Translations under genes and position numbers: made by a program
Source of the DNA: Melastoma dodecandrum
Taxonomy: Eukaryota > Streptophyta > Magnoliopsida > Myrtales > Melastomataceae
NCBI GenBank assembly: GCA_029817715.1
Contig: JARUPY010000214.1
Location: forward strand, 62,001-126,000
Reading direction: 5' to 3'
DNA length: 64,000 nt
The notes under the pieces: generated by a model
What the model was told of the DNA's origin: nothing
Seen by the model: only the letters and a program-made list of their open reading frames with translations
The model's database searches: none
Shown here: positions 60,508 to 64,000 of the stretch, piece after piece
How the letters are laid out: every line of letters starts with the position of its first letter
Position numbering within the stretch: position 1 is the stretch's first letter

Positions 60508-61947
60508 TCATCTAGAAGTCCCGCCGGACTTCCCCCGCGGCACCTGTGACGGCGCCTGCTGAACCAACTTATCCTGCCTTCCTTTCTTCTTCTCTTTCTT
60601 CGTCAACTTCGCCAAAGGACGAGATTCAGCATCGGCAGTATCATCTCCATAGGCTCGCATGTCCTCATAGAAGTCAGAGCTCAAGGACTTCTCCTTATTC
60701 AGAGCACAACTTCCCAAGTAGTCAGACGTTTCTGCCTGTAAGGCAGGCCTCTTTCCCTTGTCAGATGGCGACTCAACAGCACAAATCGGGCCATCTATAT
60801 ACTCATCCTCCCCGGGTATAACATCATCCATGTCCCTCTGTCCCTCATACAACACAAATGCCAATTTAGGATCACCCCCCTCCCAGTCATGGGCGGGATC
60901 CTCAATCACATCAACCGCATAATTAATCAACTCTCCGAGGGGAACATCATGTCGTGTCTCTTCCTCCTCATGAATAACCTGCAGGACCTGAAAGGCATTC
61001 ACTGAATTCACATCCATCTACGGTACATCCGGAGGAACTACCGTAGCGTTCTCAGCACGCTCTTTCTCTACATTAGTCCTCTGTGCATGGGCCCTCCTAG
61101 GTCTCTTCTCCCCATACCTGACAGTACGATTAGCCGCCTCCGGGTTCTGCGGACAACGCTCAAAAGTATGACCAAATACACAACAAGACTGACAACGCGG
61201 AGGTCGAAACTCATACTCAAGCTGAATCTCCTTGCATTGTCCCTCCGTATCAGTAATCGTCACAGACTGACGCAGTTCCAACGAGGCATCAAACTCAATC
61301 TGTACTCTCGCACTTCTCACACTGCCACGTGAAAATGACCTAGCATCAATGAGCAAAGGAGTTCCCAGGCTGCTCGCAATGTACTGCACTCTATTCCAGT
61401 GAAAGAACTCAGCAGGGATACTCTTCATCTTTAGCCCTAAAGGCAACATCTTCGGCTCGAAAGCCTCTACAGAGGTACCAAGCGTCCAGCGTCGGAGCAC
61501 CAACGGAATACCAACGACATGCCAATCACTCCTCTCCAAGATAGCATCAAAAGACTCATCAGAATGAAATCTCATCAGAAACATACCAGGCCCAACTCCA
61601 CAGACATCCGCAAGGCCTTGTTTACCCCAGAGAAGTCGAGCAGTCCTGCTGATAACATCATTGGGAAAACGGCGACCAATGACATATCCGACCAAAGTGT
61701 TCTTCCACAAACGCTTGCCCTCCTCAACAATCTCTGAAGGCATAATTAGAGTCCCACCCGAGCCAAAAGCGACATCAACTCGCTTGACTTCCAGACGGGA
61801 AGACCGAAAAGTGTCTGCAAAGGATCTGGAAGGCAAAACACGATCAAAACCCGCAATATCTGACGCTTGAAGTACCCCAAAAGAAGGCCCCGGAGCATAG
61901 GAAGTCTGCAGAAAAGTCGCCGGAAAACTGGTCGGAAAAGTTGCCGG
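60508..61947 (-). pseudogene. LINE ORF1: DUF4283/CCHC nucleic-acid-binding protein (LINE D)
   Basis: DUF4283-type region (NTLVGYVIGRRFP, MFLMRFHSDESFDAIL, WHVVGIPLVLRRW, FHWNRVQYIASSLG) followed by a CCHC knuckle (CQSCCVFGHTFERC, near 61170) and a basic/acidic C-terminal part ending KKGRQDKLVQQ. One in-frame TAG at about 61018 divides it. The ORF ends 16 bp before ORF2 starts. Typical of plant L1-type ORF1, which coats the RNA. Confidence 0.85.
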
Positions 61948-62005
61948 TTTAGGGTTTAGGGGGTTCGGGGTTCGGGGTTTAGGGTTTAGGTTTAGGGTTT
62001 AAGGG
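61948..62005 (+). repeat. Telomere-type repeat block 5
   Basis: TTTAGGG units with variants GTTCGGG, TTCGGGG, TTTAGG and TTTAAGGG, directly followed by nine T of element E. Confidence 0.9.
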
Positions 62006-64000
62006 TTTTTTTTTGTTAAGGTAAATTTCATTGAGGCTGAGAAAATTAGTTACATGTACGTAATGGCTGTCTACCAGCCAAGCGGGTAACTAACCTAGGT
62101 TTCAGACTAAATCTGTTCAAAAAGAAAAACCCCTAACGGACTCTCATAACGGTACCTATTCTGCATTCCATCAGGCTATTCCTAATAAACCGGGCCATTC
62201 CTAATAAAACCCAGAGCAGTGGCCCACGGCCCGCTCGAATCTCAAAAATACCTAAGGACCCAGAAGGAAAAACCTGTCCAAACATTTGCAGGTATAAAAA
62301 ATTATGTACATTGCGTTCAGCTATCGCGACCTCTTCCTGCCCGCCGAGCTGCAGATCTGTTGGGATCCAGTGGGAGCTTCATGAGTAGATTATTCCAATC
62401 CTTGAAATCAGCTGAATCTGCCTCCGGAATTCACTCATCAGAGCTGGTATTCGAGGTACCCAGCTCCTCCTCGTCCTCCGGATCTGGATCCTGCGTTCCC
62501 TTGCTACAGCTGGCCTTCTCCTCAGTTGTTACCGTGCCGCAGTTGAATAGGCTCTCATAAGACTCCAGGTCCTTCCAGAAATCGGAGTCCTCCCAATCAT
62601 CAATCTTCTTGTCTTCAGTGCAAGGGGCCTTTTTTCTCTGCCGTTTTCCCACTTCTTGCTAGTGTTCAGGTACCAAATCTCGTTCCTCCCTATCAGCCTC
62701 CTTTCCCTTCCCCTTAGCTTCACGAGAAGCCATCCTGGTCAATAGGAGCTCCTTGGTTCGTTCCATTCGGGCCATCTTCGCAGGCATAGAGTCCTGCAGC
62801 TTGTCCACCAAGAATAACCAGCTAGGGGAGAGGGCCTCGAGCTCTAGGCTGTCCCAATCCGACTGGTAACCTCTGTTGTCAATGCATTGTAGGCTCTCCT
62901 GGATGAGCTCCCATAGCTTCTCTTCCGCCTCCTCCTCAGCCAGGTGGATACGGTCCGTTTGCATGGCCGCTTCATTGGAGGTGGTCGGCACATGTTCAGG
63001 CTCCTCCTCCGGGAGAGTGAACCTTACTTTCCTCGCAGATTTAGGCTTGTCCTGCCTATAGTTAGAGCTGCCAGGCATAGTCTGATGGGGCAGGTCCTCT
63101 TTCTGCACAGGGGAAGATTGCGGAGATTTCTCATACGATGGGGAATCCTTCCTGTTAAAGAATACCTGCAGGGTATTGGGTCGGAGAAACTCGCGATTCT
63201 CTGCTGCCAGCTTGCCTAGTGTCCTACACCTCAGCCTTTCTTATTTCCGATCCAGTGGTTTCGGCCGCGGTAGGTACCTTCCGAGACGTTCATCCTCTAT
63301 CATTACCGACCATTCTTTTCTAGCTTTAGGAAGGTTCTCCAAATTAAAAGTGTCCTTTGCTAAGGCCCTATTGAATGAGTATAGGAAGACCATCTGCGGA
63401 CCATACTTGATTCTCGATAAGGGCCACCACAGCTCATTTATCACTCCAATACTCCTCCTGGCGTTGCAAAACTCCTTGATGTTGCCTCTGGCCAAAGTAT
63501 CTCCAATTCGTGTATAAAGTAGGACAATCAACTTTAAAAACTTCCCCTCGCCATCATCGTCCATCTGGAGGTCCTCCCAGCGGTTGTAGTTCCCAATTTC
63601 ATCCCACTCCTCCGGCCCTTTAGGCCGTTCTCCTCCATGTCTCCAGCTTATCACACGTTCCACCCCACCCTTTCTATACATACCCCCCACCTTAAGTCCC
63701 TTCTAAGGCCATGACCGGAACTCGCAGAGTCCGCCTCACCAAACACAGGGCAAATGTAGTTATTCTCATTTTCAATTGCGGCCTTCTGCGCCCCAAGTGG
63801 ATCCTCATTCATGGAGAATTCTGACCAGCCCGCGAACCACTTCGAATCAACTGACTTAGTTGCAGCCCTGAAAGCAGGCCATGCGTTCTGCTGCTGCAAA
63901 CTTCCTAATCGATGCCCATCTAGCACAGATAGATCAGGGCGCCCACCAGACAGTTGAAATGGCCTTCTCCACTGACTACCAGGGGTTCCGGAGGTTACTT
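62006..64000 (-). mobile_element. Retroposon E (same family as B), runs off the window
   Basis: T9 then GTTAAGGTAAATTTCATTGAG, identical to the terminus of element B. It encodes a diverged copy of the same unknown protein. The 5' end lies beyond 64000. Confidence 0.75.
62431..63926 (-). pseudogene. Unknown ORF of retroposon E (homologue of the ORF in B)
   Basis: Minus-strand pieces: MNEDPLGAQKAAIENENNY (63926-63700); MYRKGGVERVISW, RWEDLQMDDDGEGKFLKLI, ELWWPLSRIKYGP, FLYSFNRALAKDTF and RYLPRPKPLDRK (63690-63241); then KVRFTLPEEEPEHV, AAMQTDRIHLAEEEAEEKLWEL and a Met/Arg-rich helix (63108-62659); and an acidic C-terminus (WEDSDFWKDLESYESLF, EDEEELG) to 62431. Stops or frameshifts separate the pieces. 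Unlike B, the KYGP-to-LYSF junction is open here, which shows the two ORF parts belong together. Confidence 0.65.

Larger units (their letters stand above)
56782..61947 (-). mobile_element. LINE D (L1-type, nearly full length, 5.2 kb)
   Basis: T7 then GATAAGTAATAATTCATAACCC; ORF2 (57055-60492) and ORF1 (60508-61947) are both recognisable. ORF1 stays open up to 61947 without a clear ATG and there passes into TTTAGGG repeats, so the 5' UTR and probably the first codons were never copied. Three in-frame stops and a few indels; otherwise well preserved. Confidence 0.92.
50614..64000. repeat. Telomere-repeat/LINE-type retroposon array
   Basis: Five retroposons in tandem, all with their coding strand on minus. 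At every low-coordinate (3') end an oligo-T run (7-11 T) follows TTTAGGG-type sequence directly: junctions at 50647/50648, 51905/51906, 54791/54792, 56781/56782 and 62005/62006. The four 5' ends inside the window (51894, 54767, 56624, 61947) also pass directly into TTTAGGG-type sequence. G-strand repeats run 5' to 3' toward higher coordinates throughout. The array continues past the window end. Confidence 0.88.

Overview
This window is nuclear DNA from a flowering plant. The evidence is intron-rich plant gene families (NPH3/NPY-type BTB protein, neprosin-domain protein, LysM receptor kinase), plant-type Copia, MULE, L1-type LINE and SINE elements, and TTTAGGG-type telomere repeats. The species cannot be named from the sequence.

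Layout. 1-6160: a truncated Copia element (minus strand, TSD-bounded) next to a ~1.5 kb LTR. 6161-9649: gene-free DNA with extreme homopolymers (G22, C41, G19). 9650-12058: intact BTB/NPH3 gene. 12475-18794: an autonomous Mutator-like element (MULE; intact transposase plus a second gene for a GRF zinc-finger membrane protein) sitting inside the terminal repeat of an older Pack-MULE that carries a trihelix transcription-factor fragment. 19405-20690: a third, non-autonomous MULE. 21220-24440: complete 8-exon neprosin-domain gene. 25888-30799: tryptophan-aminotransferase-related (TAR/alliinase) pseudogene broken by two solo LTRs, followed by a SINE. 31966-36791: near-complete but stop-ridden Copia element. 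37044-39775: intact 10-exon LysM receptor kinase (minus). 41204-43031: decayed ARM-repeat gene (minus). 44570-45010: intact ribosomal protein L27a gene (minus). 45386-49622: ABCB26-like transporter pseudogene interrupted in its ABC signature by an internally deleted Copia element. 50614-64000: five retroposons in tandem, all on the minus strand, each with its poly(A) end fused directly to telomere-type repeats.

The most unusual region is the last 13.4 kb. On the plus strand it reads TTTAGGG repeat, oligo-T, antisense LINE-type element, TTTAGGG repeat, oligo-T, next element, and so on, with at least three element families in one orientation. That is the structure expected if LINE-type RNAs were reverse-transcribed from the 3' end of a chromosome (G-strand as primer) and telomerase then added new repeats, in the manner of the Drosophila telomere elements. 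Target-specific insertion into telomere repeats is the main alternative. Either way the window looks subtelomeric, with the former chromosome end toward higher coordinates.

The genes that look intact are NPH3/NPY-like, neprosin-like, the LysM kinase, L27a and the two MULE genes. They form no pathway together; this is a transposon-rich neighbourhood in which several host genes have decayed. All intron positions were inferred by eye from reading frame, family homology and GT/GC-AG signals.
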